DNA of 64,000 bases from Saccharomonospora cyanea NA-134 (GCF_000244975.1 NZ_CM001440.1:3704325-3768324), one strand, 5' to 3'. Shown: positions 1-9,325, counted from the first letter of the stretch. The notes: generated by a model from the sequence alone, not told the origin. Numbers and translations: made by a program.

Positions 1-117
1 CTCGGGAACGTCGAAGGTGATGGCCACCGCGTCGTCGCACAGCCTGGTGACGTCGGCGACGGTGAGGGTGTGGAACTCCCCGCGCAGCCGGGGCTTCGGG
101 CTTGCGGTCGACGTCAA
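1..117 (-). CDS. paaE: Phenylacetyl-CoA epoxidase subunit E (reductase), N-terminal part only
   Basis: Reading leftward from a TTG at 117, the first 39 codons give a peptide beginning MTSTASPKPRLRGEFHTLTV and ending DDAVAITFDVPE, where the window stops. This matches the start of the FAD/2Fe-2S reductase that feeds NADPH electrons to the PaaA di-iron centre; the segment seen is the beginning of the FAD-binding barrel. The start lies one base after the paaD stop codon, so the two are translationally coupled. No other start is better placed. The catalytic and iron-sulfur parts lie outside the window and cannot be checked. Confidence 0.85.
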   Translation of the reverse strand, partial: MTSTASPKPRLRGEFHTLTVADVTRLCDDAVAITFDVPE

Positions 118-118
118 C

Positions 119-619
119 TCAGATCTCCTTGACGTGCTCGAACGGCTCGTGGCAGGTGCGGCATCGGCGCAGCGCCTTGCACGCGGTGGCGCCGAAGCGC
201 GACATCTCCTCGGTGTCGGGAGAACCGCACTGCGGGCAGCACACCCTCGATGCGGGCGGGGTGAGCGTCAGCGGGACGGGCCCCGACCTTCGGGACGCGT
301 TCCCCGGCGGGGCGATCCCCGCCTCCGCGAGCTTGCGGCGCCCCTCCTCGGTGATCCAGTCCGAGGACCACGCCGGGTGCAGGACGGTACGCACCTCCAC
401 GTCGGCGAACCCGGCTTCCCGCAGGGCGTGCACGAGGTCGTCGCGCATGGTGTCCATGGCGGGGCAGCCGGTGTAGGTCGGCGTGATCGACACGACGACC
501 CGGCCGTCCTCCTCACGCACCTCCCGGAGCACGCCGAGATCGGCGAGCGTGAGCATCGGCAGCTCGGGATCGGTCACCGTCTCCGCCACCTCTCGGGCGG
601 TGCGCGTCGCGGTCACCAT
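119..619 (-). CDS. paaD: Phenylacetyl-CoA epoxidase assembly protein PaaD
   Basis: This 166-residue protein has the two parts of PaaD/PaaJ. Residues about 5-100 form a DUF59/MIP18-like domain, with a TYTGCPAMDTM stretch and a basic middle. The C-terminus is a zinc ribbon with CCPQC followed by CRTC and the terminal FEHVKEI. The family is thought to help mature the iron centres of the ring epoxidase. The start overlaps the end of paaC by 7 bases and the stop is followed at once by paaE, so the gene lies inside a tightly coupled paaZABCDE operon. Confidence 0.95.
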   Translation of the reverse strand: MVTATRTAREVAETVTDPELPMLTLADLGVLREVREEDGRVVVSITPTYTGCPAMDTMRDDLVHALREAGFADVEVRTVLHPAWSSDWITEEGRRKLAEAGIAPPGNASRRSGPVPLTLTPPASRVCCPQCGSPDTEEMSRFGATACKALRRCRTCHEPFEHVKEI

Positions 620-1506
620 GTCGCGTCCGGATGGGCGCGGGCGATGCTCTGCAGCTCGGCGAGCAGGTAGCCGAGGGCCTCGGTGTGGACGCCGTGCCGC
701 CCGGTCCGACCCGACACGCCGGGCACGCCGGGGACGTCGGGCGCGTCGAGAGTGGCGGCGCGGAACACCTGCGTCAGGACGTCGTCGAACTCATCCCGCG
801 CCCGGGCCGGGTCGACGCCGACTCCCGCCTCCGCCAGGCGGCTTTCGACCTCGTGGGCGGTGAACAGCTCGTCGACGTACGGCCAGACACTCTCCAGTCC
901 CGCACGCATCCGCTCGTGGGAGAACTCCGTGCCGTCGCCGAGACGGACGGCCCACTGGGCCGCGTAGTCGCGGTGGTAGGTCAGTTCCTTGACCGACTTG
1001 GCGGCGACGGCCGCGAGCACCGGGTCCCGGGACGCGCACAACCGCTGGAACACCGCGAGCCGCCACGTGGAGAACACCAGCAGCCGGGCGACGAACTCGC
1101 CGAAGTCGCCGCGCGGCAGTTCGGCCAGCCGCACGTTGCGGAACTCGTGCTCGGCGCGGAAGAACGCGAGTTCGTCCTCGCCGCGCCCGCTGCCCGTCGC
1201 GGCCTCCTCCGCCGCACCGGCTCGCGTGAGCAGGAGGCGCGCCTGGCCGAGCAGGTCCAGCGCGATGTTGGCGATGGCGACCTCGTCCTCCAGCTCGGGC
1301 GCGTTGGTGCACCACTCCTGCAACCGGTGGGAGAGGATCAGCGCGTCGTCTCCGAGCATGAGGCAGTACTCGGCGAGGTCCGCCGGGCTCACCTCGGCGG
1401 GCACCGTGGTGTCCACTCCGGACAGGGGGTCGGCGAACCCGGTGCCGAAGGCCCAGCGGGGATCGCCGGCCTCGGTCAGCGCCTCGTAGGCGTTGTCGAA
1501 GGACAT
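613..1506 (-). CDS. paaC: Phenylacetyl-CoA 1,2-epoxidase structural subunit PaaC
   Basis: The 297-residue protein is the ferritin-like, catalytically inactive subunit that pairs with PaaA in the ring 1,2-epoxidase. Helical blocks typical of PaaC are visible, such as ANIALDLLGQARLLL near residue 82 and YHRDYAAQWAVRLGDG near residue 178. The length is slightly above the usual 250 or so because of an N-terminal extension and a short glycine/valine-rich insertion near residue 265. It follows paaB after a 12-base gap and overlaps paaD. Confidence 0.95.
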   Translation of the reverse strand: MSFDNAYEALTEAGDPRWAFGTGFADPLSGVDTTVPAEVSPADLAEYCLMLGDDALILSHRLQEWCTNAPELEDEVAIANIALDLLGQARLLLTRAGAAEEAATGSGRGEDELAFFRAEHEFRNVRLAELPRGDFGEFVARLLVFSTWRLAVFQRLCASRDPVLAAVAAKSVKELTYHRDYAAQWAVRLGDGTEFSHERMRAGLESVWPYVDELFTAHEVESRLAEAGVGVDPARARDEFDDVLTQVFRAATLDAPDVPGVPGVSGRTGRHGVHTEALGYLLAELQSIARAHPDATW

Positions 1507-1518
1507 GTGCTCACCCGC

Positions 1519-1827
1519 TCACATGTGGGGAACGTCGTCGGGGATGTCGTAGAACGTCGGGTGCCGGTACACCTTGTCGGCCGAGGGCGCGAAGAACGGG
1601 TCCTTCTCGTCGGGGCTGGAGGCGGTGATGTCCGTGGCCCTGACCACCCAGATGCTGACGCCCTCGTTGCGTCGCGTGTAGAGGTCGCGGGCGTTGCGCA
1701 GGGCCATCTCGGGGTCCGCCGCGTGCAGCGAGCCGACGTGCACGTGGTTGAGTCCCCGCTTGCCGCGCACGAAGACCTCGTACAGTGGCCACCGGTCCGG
1801 CCGCTCGTCCGGCCGCTCGCCGCTCAT
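1519..1827 (-). CDS. paaB: Phenylacetyl-CoA epoxidase subunit PaaB
   Basis: This 102-residue protein begins [20 protein letters not shown] and carries the PaaB signature region [20 protein letters not shown]. PaaB is a small bridging subunit of the PaaABCE complex with no catalytic role of its own. The ATG at 1827 overlaps the paaA stop in an ATGA arrangement, which fixes the start even though the open frame continues upstream inside paaA. The C-terminus [12 protein letters not shown] is typical of the family. Confidence 0.95.
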   Translation of the reverse strand: MSGERPDERPDRWPLYEVFVRGKRGLNHVHVGSLHAADPEMALRNARDLYTRRNEGVSIWVVRATDITASSPDEKDPFFAPSADKVYRHPTFYDIPDDVPHM

Positions 1828-2759
1828 GCCGCCGCCACCTTCCTCTCCGTCCGCTTCGCCGCGTGTGCCGCGGCGGCTTCGCGTACCCAGGCACCGTTCT
1901 CGTGCGCGGCACGGCGTCGCGCCGCGCGCTGGGCGTTGCACGGCCCGTTGCCCGAGAGGACGCGTTTGAACTCGGCCCAGTCGATCTCGCCGAAGTCGTA
2001 GTGCCCGCGCTGCGCGTTCCACCGCAGGTCGGGATCCGGCAGGGTGACGCCCAACGCCTCGGCCTGCGGCACGGTCATGTCGACGAACTTCTGCCGCAGC
2101 TCGTCGTTGGTGTGGCGCTTGATCTTCCACGCCATCGACCGCTCGGTGTGGGACGAGTCGGCGTCGGGCGGGCCGAACATCATCAGCGAAGGCCACCACC
2201 AGCGGTCGGTGGCGTCCTGGACCATGCGGCGCTGCGCCTCGGTGCCCTTCATCATCGTCATCAGCAGCTCGTAGCCCTGCCGCTGGTGGAACGACTCCTC
2301 CTTGCAGATGCGGATCATCGCGCGTGCGTATGGCCCGTAGCTGCTGCGACACAGCGGCACCTGGTTGCAGATCGCGGCGCCGTCCACCAGCCACCCGATC
2401 ACGCCGACGTCGGCGAACGTCAACGTGGGGTAGTTGAAGATCGAGGAGTACTTCTGTCTGCCCGAGACGAGCTTCTCGGTCAGCTCGCCCCGGTCGACAC
2501 CCAGCGTCTCGGCGGCGGAGTAGAGGTAGAGCCCGTGCCCGGCCTCGTCCTGCACCTTAGCGAGCAGGATCGCCTTGCGGCGCAACGACGGTGCGCGCGT
2601 GATCCAGTTGCCCTCCGGCTGCATACCGATGATCTCGGAGTGCGCGTGCTGCGCGATCATGCGGACGAGCGTGGCGCGATAGGCGTCGGGCATCCAGTCC
2701 CTCGGCTCGATGCGCTGGTCCTTCCGGACCGTCCGCTCGAAGTGCTCTTCCAGATTCAC
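1824..2759 (-). CDS. paaA: Phenylacetyl-CoA 1,2-epoxidase catalytic subunit PaaA
   Basis: The 311-residue protein is the di-iron oxygenase subunit that epoxidises the aromatic ring of phenylacetyl-CoA. Carboxylate and histidine iron ligands sit in the expected helices: [11 protein letters not shown] near residue 80 and [12 protein letters not shown] near residue 150. The best start is the GTG at 2759, giving [20 protein letters not shown], because it overlaps the paaZ stop (GTGA) and matches the usual PaaA N-terminus. Longer starts lie inside paaZ. It is the second gene of the leftward operon. Confidence 0.95.
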   Translation of the reverse strand: MNLEEHFERTVRKDQRIEPRDWMPDAYRATLVRMIAQHAHSEIIGMQPEGNWITRAPSLRRKAILLAKVQDEAGHGLYLYSAAETLGVDRGELTEKLVSGRQKYSSIFNYPTLTFADVGVIGWLVDGAAICNQVPLCRSSYGPYARAMIRICKEESFHQRQGYELLMTMMKGTEAQRRMVQDATDRWWWPSLMMFGPPDADSSHTERSMAWKIKRHTNDELRQKFVDMTVPQAEALGVTLPDPDLRWNAQRGHYDFGEIDWAEFKRVLSGNGPCNAQRAARRRAAHENGAWVREAAAAHAAKRTERKVAAA

Positions 2760-4822
2760 CGCTCGTTCTCCTTCGCGACCAGCGTGAGCACGTCGTACTT
2801 GGCCACCGACTCGCCGTCGGCGTTGGTGACGTCGGTGTCCCACCGCACCTCGCCGTAGTCGGCGTTCTCCCGTGGCGTGATCTGTTTGCAGGTCAACGTC
2901 ACCGTCAACGCGTCACCCGGCTTGACCGGGGTGAGGAAGCGGAGGTTCTCCAGGCCGTAGTTCGCGAGCACCGGGCCCGGCTCGGGTGACACGAACAGGC
3001 CCGCCGCGAACGACACGACGAGATAGCCGTGGGCGACGATGCCGCCGAACAGCGGGTTCGCCTCGGCGGCGGCCTCGTCGGTGTGGGCGTAGAAGGTGTC
3101 GCCGGTGAACTCCGCGAAGTGCGCGACGTCGGCGTCGGTCACGGTGCGCGGGCCGGCCACCACCGAGTCGCCGATCCGGAGTTCGGCCAGGGACTTGCGG
3201 AACGGGTGGACTCCCTCCGACCTCGGTGCGCCCGGCACCCAGGCGTTGCCCACCGCGGTGAGCACCTCCGGGCTGCCCTGAACGGCCGTGCGCTGCATGT
3301 GGTGCAGTACCCCGCGGATGCCACCCATCTCCTCGCCACCACCCGCGCGTCCCGGACCGCCGTGCACGAGCATCGGCAGCGGCGAGCCGTGTCCTGTGGA
3401 CTCCTGCGCGTCGTCGGCGTCGAGCACGAGCAGCCTCCCGTGCCAGGGCGCGGCCCCGAGCACGACGTCCCGCGCGAACTCCGTGTCACCGGTGACGACT
3501 GACCCGACCAGGCTGCCCTGGCCGCGAGCCGCCAGCTCCACCACCTGCTCGACGGAGGTGTAGGGCAGCAGGGTCGACACCGGGCCGAACGCCTCCACCT
3601 CGTGGGGCTCGGCACGGTCGGGGTCGTCGGCTCGCAGCAGCACCGGCGACAGGAACGCCCCGCGCTCCGGATCGGCGCCCACGACGTCGACGTGCTCGGG
3701 GTCTCCGAAGACGATGCGGCCGGCGTCGCGCAGTGCCTTCAGCGACCGGCGGACCTCCTCGCGCTGTTCGAGACTGGCCAGCGCACCCATGCGCACCTCG
3801 GGGTTCGACGGGTCGCCCACGCTGACCCGCTCCAGCCGCTCGCAGACCGCCTGTTGCACGTCGTCGAGCAGCTCGGCGGGCACGAAAGCGCGGCGGATGG
3901 CGGTGCACTTCTGCCCCGCCTTGACGGTCATCTCGGTGACCAGTTGCTTCACGTAGAGGTCGAACTCGGCCGTGCCGGGCGTGGCGTCGGGGCCGAGGAT
4001 CGAGCAGTTGAGCGAGTCGGCCTCGGCGTTGAACCGCACGGCACCGCGCACGATCGCCGGGTGCGCCCGCAACCGCTGGGCCGTGGCCGCCGAACCGGTG
4101 AAGGACACGAGATCCTGGCCGGTGACGTGGTCCAGCAGGTCACCCGCGCTGCCGCACACGAGTTGGAGGGTGCCTTCGGGCAGCAGTTCCGAGCCGAGCA
4201 TCAGCTCCACGAGCTTCTCGGTGAGGTAGGCCGTCTGGCTGGCCGGCTTGACCAGGCTCGGCACTCCGGCGAGGAACGCGGGCGCGAACTTCTCCAGCGG
4301 CCCCCACACGGGGAAGTTGAACGCGTTGATCTGCACGGCGACCCCGCGCAGCGGCGTGCAGACGTGGCGCCCGACGAACGTGCCGCCCTTGCCCAGCGGC
4401 TCTACCGGCCCGTCGAGGTACACGGTGTCGTTCGGCAGTTCGCGCCTGCCCTTGCTCGCGTAGGAGAACAGCACGCCGATGCCGCCGTCGACGTCGAACT
4501 TCGAGTCGCCCCGGGTGGCGCCGGTCCTCGCCGACAACGCGTACAGCTCGTCGCGGTGTTCCCGCAGGTACGAGGCCAGCGCCTTCAGCAGCGCGGCACG
4601 TTGGTGGAAGGTCAGCTCACGCAACGCGGGGCCGCCCACGCGCCTGCCGTGTTCCAGCGCGGCGCCCATGTCGATGCCCGCCGAGGAGATGCGCGCGACT
4701 TCCTCGCCCGTCACGGCGTCGCGCAGGGGCGCACCCTCGTCGGCGGCGGTGTGCCAGCCTCCGCTGACGTAGCTGCGCAGCAGTCGCGTCGACGACATCG
4801 GTGGCGTCGCCTGCGTACCCAT
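2756..4822 (-). CDS. paaZ: Bifunctional oxepin-CoA hydrolase / aldehyde dehydrogenase PaaZ
   Basis: The 688-residue protein has two enzymes in one chain. The first 520 or so residues are an aldehyde dehydrogenase with the catalytic cysteine in [11 protein letters not shown] near residue 300. The last 150 are a MaoC-type hydratase with [13 protein letters not shown]. Together they open the oxepin-CoA ring and oxidise the semialdehyde. The start at 4822 is preceded by a strong GAGGAGG ribosome site. It is the first gene of the leftward operon, and a candidate PaaR operator lies 17 bases upstream of the start codon. Confidence 0.95.
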   Translation of the reverse strand: MGTQATPPMSSTRLLRSYVSGGWHTAADEGAPLRDAVTGEEVARISSAGIDMGAALEHGRRVGGPALRELTFHQRAALLKALASYLREHRDELYALSARTGATRGDSKFDVDGGIGVLFSYASKGRRELPNDTVYLDGPVEPLGKGGTFVGRHVCTPLRGVAVQINAFNFPVWGPLEKFAPAFLAGVPSLVKPASQTAYLTEKLVELMLGSELLPEGTLQLVCGSAGDLLDHVTGQDLVSFTGSAATAQRLRAHPAIVRGAVRFNAEADSLNCSILGPDATPGTAEFDLYVKQLVTEMTVKAGQKCTAIRRAFVPAELLDDVQQAVCERLERVSVGDPSNPEVRMGALASLEQREEVRRSLKALRDAGRIVFGDPEHVDVVGADPERGAFLSPVLLRADDPDRAEPHEVEAFGPVSTLLPYTSVEQVVELAARGQGSLVGSVVTGDTEFARDVVLGAAPWHGRLLVLDADDAQESTGHGSPLPMLVHGGPGRAGGGEEMGGIRGVLHHMQRTAVQGSPEVLTAVGNAWVPGAPRSEGVHPFRKSLAELRIGDSVVAGPRTVTDADVAHFAEFTGDTFYAHTDEAAAEANPLFGGIVAHGYLVVSFAAGLFVSPEPGPVLANYGLENLRFLTPVKPGDALTVTLTCKQITPRENADYGEVRWDTDVTNADGESVAKYDVLTLVAKENER

Positions 4823-4838
4823 CGAGCCTCCTCGAATT

Positions 4839-4860
4839 ACCAACCGACCGTTCAGGAAGT
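4839..4860. promoter_or_regulatory. Candidate PaaR operator in front of paaZABCDE
   Basis: An imperfect 22-bp palindrome, ACC-A-ACCG-AC-CG-TT-CAGG-A-AGT, lies directly upstream of the paaZ ribosome site. It shares its spacing and most fixed bases with the palindrome at 5834-5855. The cluster contains a single TetR-type PaaR, so this is the likely repressor site, released when phenylacetyl-CoA accumulates. Assignment to PaaR is inference; the sequence pattern is seen directly. Confidence 0.65.
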
Positions 4861-4907
4861 CATGGTAGCGCGGAGCCGCCGTTCTGGGAAGGAACAGCGA
4901 CGTCCAC

Positions 4908-5777
4908 TCAGCTCCAGTCGTAGAAGCCGCGCCCGCTCTTGCGCCCGAGTTCGCCCGCGGCGACCTTGTCGCGCAGCAGCTTCGGCGGCGCGAACCGCTC
5001 ACCCAGCGTGGAGTGCAGGTGTTCGGCGATCGCGAGCCGCACGTCGAGCCCCACGAGGTCGGTGGAACGCAGCGGCCCCATCGGATGGCGGTAGCCGAGC
5101 TCCATGGCGTCGTCGATGGCTTTGGCGTCGGCGACGCCCTCCTCCAGCATTCGGATGGCCTCCAGTCCCAGCAGCACGCCGAGCCTGCTCGTCGCGAATC
5201 CCGGCGAATCGCGCACGACGACGTCCGTCTTGCCCAGGGCCCGTACCCATCCCCGCACCAGGCCGGTCACGGACTCGCGCGTGGCGGGCGCGGTCACCAC
5301 CTCGACGAGCTTGGAGGCCGGGACCGGATTGAAGAAGTGCATACCGAGGAAGCGCCCAGGCCCACGTAGTGCCGCGCCCAGTTCCGCGATGGACAGCGAA
5401 CTCGTGTTGCTGGCCAGGACGGTGTTCTCGGAGACCACGGACTCGGCCCGGGTCAACACGTCCACCTTGGCCTCGGCCCGCTCGGGTACCGCCTCGACGA
5501 CGAGGTCCGCGTTCGGGGACAACCGCGCGAGGTCCGCGAACACGGTCACGCGGCCGAGCACCACCTCCGGTTCCTCGGCCAGCTTCCCACGCTCGGCGGC
5601 CTTGGCCAGGCCGTCGGCGATCCGTTGCCTGGCGGCGGCGACCGCGGAGTCGTCACTTTCCACGACGGACACCGTCGCCCCTCCGGCGGCGAACACCTGC
5701 GCGATACCCGCGCCCATCCGGCCACCACCGATCACCCCGACCACACCGGGCATCGTCACCGCCATCTCGCCGTCCAC
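4908..5777 (-). CDS. paaH: 3-hydroxyacyl-CoA dehydrogenase, PaaH type
   Basis: The 289-residue protein has an N-terminal NAD fold with VIGGGRMGAGIAQVF at residues 15-29. The catalytic region carries ASNTSSLSIAEL and GMHFFNPVPASKLVEVV. The C-terminal dimerisation domain has YRHPMGPLRSTDLVGLD. It oxidises 3-hydroxyacyl-CoA with NAD; in this cluster the substrate is probably 3-hydroxyadipyl-CoA. The GTG start at 5777 has a GGGAGG site 6 bases upstream. It reads the same way as paaZ but is separated from it by 85 bases containing an operator. It is divergent from paaI. Confidence 0.9.
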   Translation of the reverse strand: MDGEMAVTMPGVVGVIGGGRMGAGIAQVFAAGGATVSVVESDDSAVAAARQRIADGLAKAAERGKLAEEPEVVLGRVTVFADLARLSPNADLVVEAVPERAEAKVDVLTRAESVVSENTVLASNTSSLSIAELGAALRGPGRFLGMHFFNPVPASKLVEVVTAPATRESVTGLVRGWVRALGKTDVVVRDSPGFATSRLGVLLGLEAIRMLEEGVADAKAIDDAMELGYRHPMGPLRSTDLVGLDVRLAIAEHLHSTLGERFAPPKLLRDKVAAGELGRKSGRGFYDWS

Positions 5778-5833
5778 AACGTCCTCCCGCCTCTTGACAC
5801 CCGAACACCCGCTGGCTTTACTGAGGCCACCTT

Positions 5834-5855
5834 ATTTACCGTCCATTCGGTCAGT
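5834..5855. promoter_or_regulatory. Candidate PaaR operator between paaH and paaI
   Basis: A 22-bp imperfect palindrome, ATT-T-ACCG-TC-CA-TT-CGGT-C-AGT, sits in the 100-base gap between divergent paaH and paaI. It could control both directions. It closely matches the element at 4839-4860. The outer arms ACCG and CGGT are a perfect inverted pair. Confidence 0.7.
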
Positions 5856-5877
5856 CAGCAAGGCGGTGGGGCAAGCC

Positions 5878-6303
5878 GTGGTGGAACCGGAACCCGAGAT
5901 CACGGACGCGGCCAAGGCCATGCTCGACGCCGACGTCGCGTCGGCCACGCTGGGGATCACCGTCCTGAAGGCGTGGGACGGACACGCCGTCGCACGCATG
6001 CGGGTGACCGAGCAGATGGTCAACGGCCACGGCATCGCTCACGGCGGATACGTGTTCCTCCTGGCCGACACCACGTTCGCGTGTGCCTGCAACAGCCACG
6101 GCCCGGTGACGGTCGCGGCGGGCGCCGACATCTCCTTCGTCGCCAGTGCCCGGCTCGGCGACGAGCTGGTCGCCACCGCCGAGGAACGCACCCGCTACGG
6201 CCGCAACGGGATCTACGACGTCACCGTGCACCGCGAGACGCCCCAGGGGCGCGAGGTGATCGCCGAGTTCCGGGGCCGCAGCCGCACGGTCGGGAAGATC
6301 TGA
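5878..6303 (+). CDS. paaI: Hydroxyphenylacetyl-CoA thioesterase PaaI
   Basis: This hotdog-fold protein of about 141 residues has the PaaI core VNGHGIAHGGYVFLLADTTF, followed by RTRYGRNGIYDVTV. The family hydrolyses aryl-CoA esters and is thought to rescue CoA from dead-end intermediates. The start is uncertain. The GTG at 5878 is preferred because a GGTGGGG stretch lies 6 bases upstream; GTG codons at 5866 and 5881 are alternatives. It is the first gene of the rightward paaI-paaK-paaR unit. Confidence 0.9.
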   Translation: MVEPEPEITDAAKAMLDADVASATLGITVLKAWDGHAVARMRVTEQMVNGHGIAHGGYVFLLADTTFACACNSHGPVTVAAGADISFVASARLGDELVATAEERTRYGRNGIYDVTVHRETPQGREVIAEFRGRSRTVGKI

Positions 6304-6324
6304 AAACCTCCGAGGAGTTCCGGC

Positions 6325-7686
6325 ATGACCACCACGCACAGCGACGTGCCCCACCTCCGGCGTCTCGGCCGCGCACCGGCCCCGGACGAACTGTCCCCCG
6401 CCGAGCGGCTCGGAACGGACGAACTGCGCGCTCTGCAACTCGAACGTCTCCAGTGGACTCTTCGGCACGCCTACACCAACGTGCCGTTCTACCGCAGGAA
6501 GTTCGACGAGGCCGGAGTCCATCCCGACGACTGCAGGCAGCTCGACGACCTCGCGAAGTTCCCGTTCACCACCAAGCAGGACCTGCGCGACAACTATCCG
6601 TACGGCATGTTCGCCGTCCCCAGGGACCGGGTGAGGCGGATCCACGCCTCGAGCGGCACCACCGGCATCCCCACCGTCGTCGGCTACACGGAGGCGGACC
6701 TCGACACGTGGGCGACCGTGGTCGCCCGATCGATCCACGCCGCGGGCGGGCGCCCGGGAGACACGGTGCACGTCGCCTACGGTTACGGCCTGTTCACCGG
6801 CGGACTCGGCGCCCACTACGGCGCCGAGAAACTCGGCTGCACGGTGGTCCCCGCCTCCGGCGGCATGACCGCACGCCAGGTGCGGCTGATCACCGACCTG
6901 CGGCCCGAGGTCATCATGGTCACCCCGTCGTACATGCTCACGTTGCTCGACGAGTTCGAACGTCAGGGCATCGACCCGCGCACCACCTCCCTGAGGGTCG
7001 GCATCTTCGGCGCCGAGCCGTGGACCGAGCGGATGCGCCACGAGATCGAGCAACGGACGAACCTCGACGCGGTGGACATCTACGGGCTGTCCGAGGTGAT
7101 GGGGCCCGGGGTCGCGCAGGAGTGCGTCGAGACCAAGGACGGCCTGCACGTCTGGGAGGACCACTTCTACCCCGAGATCGTCGACCCCCTCGACGAGAAC
7201 GTGCTCGCCGACGGCGAGACCGGCGAGCTCGTGTTCACCTCGCTCACCAAACAGGCCATGCCGGTCATCCGGTACCGCACCCGCGACCTCACCGCACTGC
7301 GACCCGGCACCGCACGCCCGGCCTTCCGGCGGATGGACAAGGTCACCGGACGCAGCGACGACATGATCATCCTGCGGGGCGTCAACGTCTTCCCCACCCA
7401 GATCGAGGAGATCGTGCTCGGCACGGACGGCCTCGCCCCGCACTTCCAGATCCGGCTGAGCCACAAGGACCGCATGGACCACCTGACCGTGGTGGTGGAG
7501 GCCGACTCCGGCGCCTCCGCCGACCGGCGCGCCGCCGCCGCGGCCGAGATCACCGCTCGCGTGAAGGACGGCGTCGGGGTCAGCGTCGGCGTGGAGATCG
7601 TCGACCCGGAAACGCTCGAACGCTCCGTGGGCAAACTCAAGCGAGTCGTCGACCAACGACCGACCGCCGGAACGAGCCGGGGATAA
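6325..7686 (+). CDS. paaK: Phenylacetate-CoA ligase PaaK
   Basis: The 453-residue protein activates phenylacetate with ATP and CoA, the entry step of the pathway. The nucleotide-binding motif HASSGTTGIPTVVGYT is near residue 110, YGLSEVMGPG near residue 252, and YRTRDLTAL near residue 317. The C-terminal domain contains the swinging-domain lysine segment SVGKLKRVVDQRP. An N-terminal extension of about 20 residues, compared with short family members, begins MTTTHSDVPHLRR. The start has a GAGGAG ribosome site. It lies 21 bases after paaI and 7 bases before paaR. Confidence 0.95.
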   Translation: MTTTHSDVPHLRRLGRAPAPDELSPAERLGTDELRALQLERLQWTLRHAYTNVPFYRRKFDEAGVHPDDCRQLDDLAKFPFTTKQDLRDNYPYGMFAVPRDRVRRIHASSGTTGIPTVVGYTEADLDTWATVVARSIHAAGGRPGDTVHVAYGYGLFTGGLGAHYGAEKLGCTVVPASGGMTARQVRLITDLRPEVIMVTPSYMLTLLDEFERQGIDPRTTSLRVGIFGAEPWTERMRHEIEQRTNLDAVDIYGLSEVMGPGVAQECVETKDGLHVWEDHFYPEIVDPLDENVLADGETGELVFTSLTKQAMPVIRYRTRDLTALRPGTARPAFRRMDKVTGRSDDMIILRGVNVFPTQIEEIVLGTDGLAPHFQIRLSHKDRMDHLTVVVEADSGASADRRAAAAAEITARVKDGVGVSVGVEIVDPETLERSVGKLKRVVDQRPTAGTSRG

Positions 7687-7693
7687 TGGAGCC

Positions 7694-8311
7694 ATGACCG
7701 ACACACCGCCGAGAAGGGCCGCCCGGCGGGGCAGGCCCGGCTACGACCTGGAGTCGCTGCTCGCGGTGGCGGTCGAGCTGTTCAACGAGCGCGGCTACGA
7801 CGGCACGAGCATGGAGGACCTCTCCCGCAAGCTCGGCATCACCAAGTCGGCCATCTACCACCACGTGCGCAGCAAGGACGAACTCCTCAGCCTCGCCGTG
7901 AACCGTGGTCTGGACGCGTTGTTCGCCGAGGCGGGCAAGCTCGACGACGTCGAGGGCCGGGCCATCGACAAGCTGGAACACCTGGTGCGGGCCAGCGTGC
8001 GGGTACTGGTCGAGCAGTTGCCGTTCGTGACCCTGCTGCTTCGGGTGCGCGGCAACAGCCAGGTGGAGCGCGACGCGCTCGCCCGGCGGCGGGAGTTCGA
8101 CCAGATCGTCGCCGATCTGGTGAGCAAGGCCGCCGCCGACGGCGACCTGCGTCCCGACGTCGACCCCGCGACCTCGGCCCGCCTGCTGTTCGGCATGGTG
8201 AACTCGCTGGTCGAGTGGTACCGCCCACGCGGCGGGGTCGGCGCCGACGCGATGGCCGACATCGTCGCCACCGTGGCGTTCGACGGGCTGCGGGTGCGCG
8301 CCCCCCGCTGA
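7694..8311 (+). CDS. paaR: TetR-family repressor of the paa cluster, PaaR
   Basis: The 205-residue protein has an N-terminal DNA-binding domain with the recognition segment MEDLSRKLGITKSAIYHHVR near residues 37-56. An all-helical ligand domain follows. It is the last gene of the paaI-paaK unit, starting 7 bases after paaK, which is where PaaR lies in other actinobacteria. Expected role: repression of the paa promoters until phenylacetyl-CoA binds. The two palindromes at 4839 and 5834 are its likely targets. Confidence 0.85.
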   Translation: MTDTPPRRAARRGRPGYDLESLLAVAVELFNERGYDGTSMEDLSRKLGITKSAIYHHVRSKDELLSLAVNRGLDALFAEAGKLDDVEGRAIDKLEHLVRASVRVLVEQLPFVTLLLRVRGNSQVERDALARRREFDQIVADLVSKAAADGDLRPDVDPATSARLLFGMVNSLVEWYRPRGGVGADAMADIVATVAFDGLRVRAPR

Positions 8312-8312
8312 C

Positions 8313-9287
8313 TCACCCCTGGTCCTCGTCCAGCACGGCCAGCAGAGCGAGGGCCCGCTCCGTCGCCCCGTACAGCACGCTGTGGCCCTCCCGCCGTCGC
8401 GCCACCAGGTCGTCCGCGCGCAACCGCGCCAGGTGGTAGGACACCGTGGCGGGACTGAGCCCGTGGCGGGACGAGAGTTCCGACGTCGAGCGAGCGGTGC
8501 GCAGGTCCGCCAGCAGGGTCAGTCGCCGCGGGCCCAGAACCGGTGCGCCCAGCACCGGCCGGGGCGACGACCAGACGGTGCCCCGGCCGCGCGCCGGGTA
8601 GCCCACCAGGATCTGGTCCTGCGTCCCGTTCCACAGGGCGGGCCACGGCAGGAAGACCGACGGCAGCAACACCAGCCCCGGCCGCGCGTCGACCGTCAGC
8701 TCGTACGAGGTGGCTCTCGTCAACGTCGTCCCGTCCCAGTGCAGTGTGGGGTGCAGACCGGTGAGGATGCCGCCGAAGCCCTCCCTCGCGGCGTCGGCCG
8801 CGCGCTGCCGGACGTCCTCGTCGAGCACTCGGCGCAGGGCGGGCCACGCGTCGGCGAGGACGACGTCCCAGCAGTGCCGCAACTGATCGGCCGCCGCTTC
8901 GGCCACCGCGCGTTCGCCGCCATCGTCGAGCACGTCGACGACCGCGCGGGGCAGTCGCGTGCCGAACGCGCGCGCCAACTGCCGCCGGACGATCTCCGCC
9001 GGGGTCGCCGCCACGGCCGCCAGCTCAGCGTCCAGCGTCGGCTCGTACTCGGTGGGCAGCGGGACGAGGAAGTCCGGCACGTAGGAGGAGTCGGGCTCGA
9101 CCAGCGCGTACACCAGCGCCACGGAGTCACGGTCCAGGCGGGGCCGCACGAGCTTCACCCAGCCGAGAGCGAACGGCGCCCGGTCCGGATGCGTCAGCAC
9201 CTCCAGCGCACACGACAGCTCCGCGAGCCGCGACACGGCGAACCGGGACCGCGCGAGTGACTCCGGCCCCACGTGCAAGGTCAGCAT
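8313..9287 (-). CDS. ArsR-type winged-helix regulator with long N-terminal domain
   Basis: The 324-residue protein has a C-terminal winged-helix domain (about residues 245-320), with LLADLRTARSTSELSSRHG followed by LSPATVSYHLARLRADDLVA. The first 240 residues form the DUF5937-like domain common in actinobacterial ArsR-type proteins and probably sense a ligand. No cysteine pair for metal sensing is visible, so a metal role is unlikely. It is read divergently from a metallo-beta-lactamase-fold gene with a perfect palindrome between them, so it probably controls itself and that gene. Confidence 0.8.
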   Translation of the reverse strand: MLTLHVGPESLARSRFAVSRLAELSCALEVLTHPDRAPFALGWVKLVRPRLDRDSVALVYALVEPDSSYVPDFLVPLPTEYEPTLDAELAAVAATPAEIVRRQLARAFGTRLPRAVVDVLDDGGERAVAEAAADQLRHCWDVVLADAWPALRRVLDEDVRQRAADAAREGFGGILTGLHPTLHWDGTTLTRATSYELTVDARPGLVLLPSVFLPWPALWNGTQDQILVGYPARGRGTVWSSPRPVLGAPVLGPRRLTLLADLRTARSTSELSSRHGLSPATVSYHLARLRADDLVARRREGHSVLYGATERALALLAVLDEDQG

Positions 9288-9303
9288 GGAAAAGGCCTCC
9301 CCC

Positions 9304-9325
9304 GGATTCGAGGGCCGTCGAATCC
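9304..9325. promoter_or_regulatory. Palindromic operator between regulator and metallo-hydrolase genes
   Basis: Perfect 8-bp arms GGATTCGA and TCGAATCC are separated by 6 bases. The element lies 17 bases upstream of the ArsR-like start and 75 bases upstream of the hydrolase start. Its position suggests the binding site of the neighbouring winged-helix regulator. Confidence 0.6.

Noticed and set aside
3602-5332. A 576-codon open frame on the plus strand
   Set aside because: It is antisense to paaZ and paaH, which have complete motif sets.
5851-7704. A 617-codon open frame on the minus strand
   Set aside because: It is antisense to paaI and paaK; its composition is that of a shadow frame.
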